Of a stretch of DNA of 6,730 bases, positions 6,092-6,730 are shown in pieces. Location: positions 1-6,730 of the forward strand of contig JAGCZE010000127.1 of assembly GCA_017960415.1 (NCBI GenBank), in the 5' to 3' direction. Source of the DNA: Lachnospiraceae bacterium (lineage in GTDB: Bacteria > Bacillota_A > Clostridia > Lachnospirales > Lachnospiraceae). The translations under genes and the position numbers were made by a program. The notes under the pieces were generated by a model that did not search any database, was not told the DNA's origin, and saw only the letters and a program-made list of their open reading frames with translations. Each line of letters begins with the position of its first letter. The first letter of the stretch is position 1.

Positions 6092-6147
6092 AAATGTCGA
6101 TCAAGTGTATTCATGAACCATCTACCGGTTCCGTTGACCGCGGGTCT

Positions 6148-6177
6148 TTGACAGTTTGCTGACTCTTTTTATATCAT
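6148..6177 (+). promoter_or_regulatory. Plus-strand promoter directed at the transposase
   Basis: A perfect TTGACA (6148-6153) is followed after 18 bases by TATCAT (6172-6177), five of six matches to consensus. Transcription would begin near 6184. Immediately upstream is a short dyad, GACC-GCG-GGTC (6136-6146), abutting the -35 box. An intrinsic terminator lies about 20 bases beyond the predicted start, so most transcripts from here might be only about 45 bases long. Confidence 0.45.
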
Positions 6178-6200
6178 ATCACACCCTCTCAACCCTTATA

Positions 6201-6228
6201 AAGACTGGTTCGCCAGTTTTATTTTTTT
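6201..6228 (+). terminator. Intrinsic terminator upstream of the transposase
   Basis: ACTGG (6204-6208), a TTCG tetraloop (6209-6212) and CCAGT (6213-6217) form a perfect hairpin that extends by a G-T pair and two A-T pairs at its base. It runs into a T-rich tract with seven consecutive Ts (6217-6228). The tract follows the hairpin only on the plus strand, so it should stop transcription entering the transposase gene from the left. Such terminators near element ends are a known way for insertion sequences to avoid activation by outside transcription. Confidence 0.7.
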
Positions 6229-6271
6229 GTCAAATTTTATGTATTTTATAGTAGCGCATGTAGCGTATATA

Positions 6272-6280
6272 TGTTATAAT
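6272..6280 (+). promoter_or_regulatory. TG-extended -10 box just before the transposase
   Basis: TG at 6272-6273, one base, then a perfect TATAAT (6275-6280) make a textbook extended -10, with no good -35 at the proper distance. A predicted start near 6287 falls on the first base of the AGGAGG ribosome binding site (6287-6292), so the transcript would have almost no leader. This arrangement would give weak translation. Confidence 0.4.
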
Positions 6281-6300
6281 AGTATCAGGAGGTAATACAT

Positions 6301-6730
6301 ATGCGATTAAGGATAAAAAATGACAAGGGAGTTGAAAGGCTCTATATCGAAAAGTCTATCAGGATCAGCAGTACAAAGGTTACAACTCAAAACGTTGAAA
6401 AACTTGGACGCATGGACGAACTTATGAAGTCAATGAATCTATCCAGGGAAGAAGTCATCAAATGGGCCGGCGAACGAGTTGATGAGCTTAATGCATCATC
6501 CAGTCCGGTACTCCTGTCTTTGTCTCCGTCAGCTTCTATAACTATGGGTGAACAGCGAACTTTCCGGGCGGGGTATCTTTTTCTTCAGGATCTTTACTAT
6601 TCCTTGAAGATGAAGAACGTTTTCAGAAACATTGAAAAGAAACATCGTTACAGATTCGACCTTGATGCGATCCTTTCGGATCTGGTCTATGCGCGGATAC
6701 TTGAACCCACGAGCAAAAAAGCGTCCTACG
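6301..6730 (+). CDS. IS1634-family (IS4-like) DDE transposase, N-terminal part (runs off right edge)
   Basis: The frame opens with ATG at 6301, eight bases after AGGAGG (6287-6292), and stays open for all 143 visible codons. It begins MRLRIKNDKGVERLYIEKS and continues with KVTTQNVEKLGRMDELM (about 26-42), EEVIKWAGERVDEL, then RAGYLFLQDLYYSLKMKNVF (about 94-113) and FDLDAILSDLVYARILEPTSKKASY at the edge. The VEKLGRMDEL segment, GYLFLQ.iYY and iLs.LvyaRIL.P.SK.aS are features I associate with IS1634-family transposases, which are about 500-600 residues long. The DDE catalytic residues would lie beyond the window, so integrity cannot be judged. It is the only clear plus-strand gene and diverges from the oxidoreductase operon with 344 bases between. 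Confidence 0.87.
   Translation, partial: MRLRIKNDKGVERLYIEKSIRISSTKVTTQNVEKLGRMDELMKSMNLSREEVIKWAGERVDELNASSSPVLLSLSPSASITMGEQRTFRAGYLFLQDLYYSLKMKNVFRNIEKKHRYRFDLDAILSDLVYARILEPTSKKASY

Larger units (their letters stand above)
6201..6730 (+). mobile_element. Left part of an IS1634-family insertion sequence (boundary not resolved)
   Basis: The element is inferred from its transposase. The right end is outside the window, so the terminal inverted repeats cannot be matched and the left boundary is unknown. I place it at the terminator hairpin only as a minimal guess, since such hairpins commonly belong to the element. The true end could lie anywhere from about 6100 to 6290. Confidence 0.4.

Noticed and set aside
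5980..6162. 60-codon plus-strand open frame in the intergenic region
   Set aside because: It spans the minus-strand promoter and operator-like dyad, has no ribosome binding site and no family resemblance.

Overview
The window looks like a chromosomal accessory region of a Gram-positive, fibre-degrading anaerobe, probably a Clostridia/Lachnospiraceae-type gut or rumen bacterium. This rests on strong AGGAGG-like ribosome binding sites, a LytTR regulator next to a DUF3021 membrane protein, a clostridial old-yellow-enzyme homologue, an IS1634-type transposase and a secreted cellulase with long Thr/Pro and Gly/Asn linkers. The assignment is an inference from gene families; no marker gene is present.

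Layout. Everything from base 1 to about 6040 is transcribed leftward (minus strand), in three blocks. (1) 4868-5956 and 2599-4875 form a two-gene operon: a flavin oxidoreductase of the old yellow enzyme family, then a membrane-anchored GH5 endoglucanase with a C-terminal CBM2. The two reading frames overlap by 8 bases. A very good promoter (6011-6039) and a possible operator dyad (6063-6091) lie upstream. (2) 1662-2381 and 872-1645 encode an ABC-2 type exporter (ATPase, then permease). They follow a 217-base intergenic region that contains a 78-base nested inverted repeat ending in six Ts on the coding strand, which could be a terminator, an attenuator or both. (3) 200-655 encodes a LytTR DNA-binding protein with its own near-consensus promoter (697-725). 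The first 31 codons of a DUF3021 membrane protein (1-93) follow and run off the left edge.

The right end points the other way. At 6301 a plus-strand IS1634-family transposase begins and runs off the right edge. Upstream of it are a plus-strand promoter with a perfect TTGACA box, an intrinsic terminator (6201-6228) and a TG-extended -10 box almost touching the ribosome binding site.

How the genes may work together. The cellulase should sit on the outside of the cell and bind and cut cellulose or other beta-glucans. The co-transcribed reductase is cytoplasmic and has no obvious link to it. The ABC, LytTR and DUF3021 genes resemble known small-molecule or peptide export and regulation loci. I see no CRISPR array, tRNA or rRNA, and no wholly unknown gene family. 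The most unusual material is regulatory: the nested hairpin before the exporter, and the promoter-terminator unit before the transposase.
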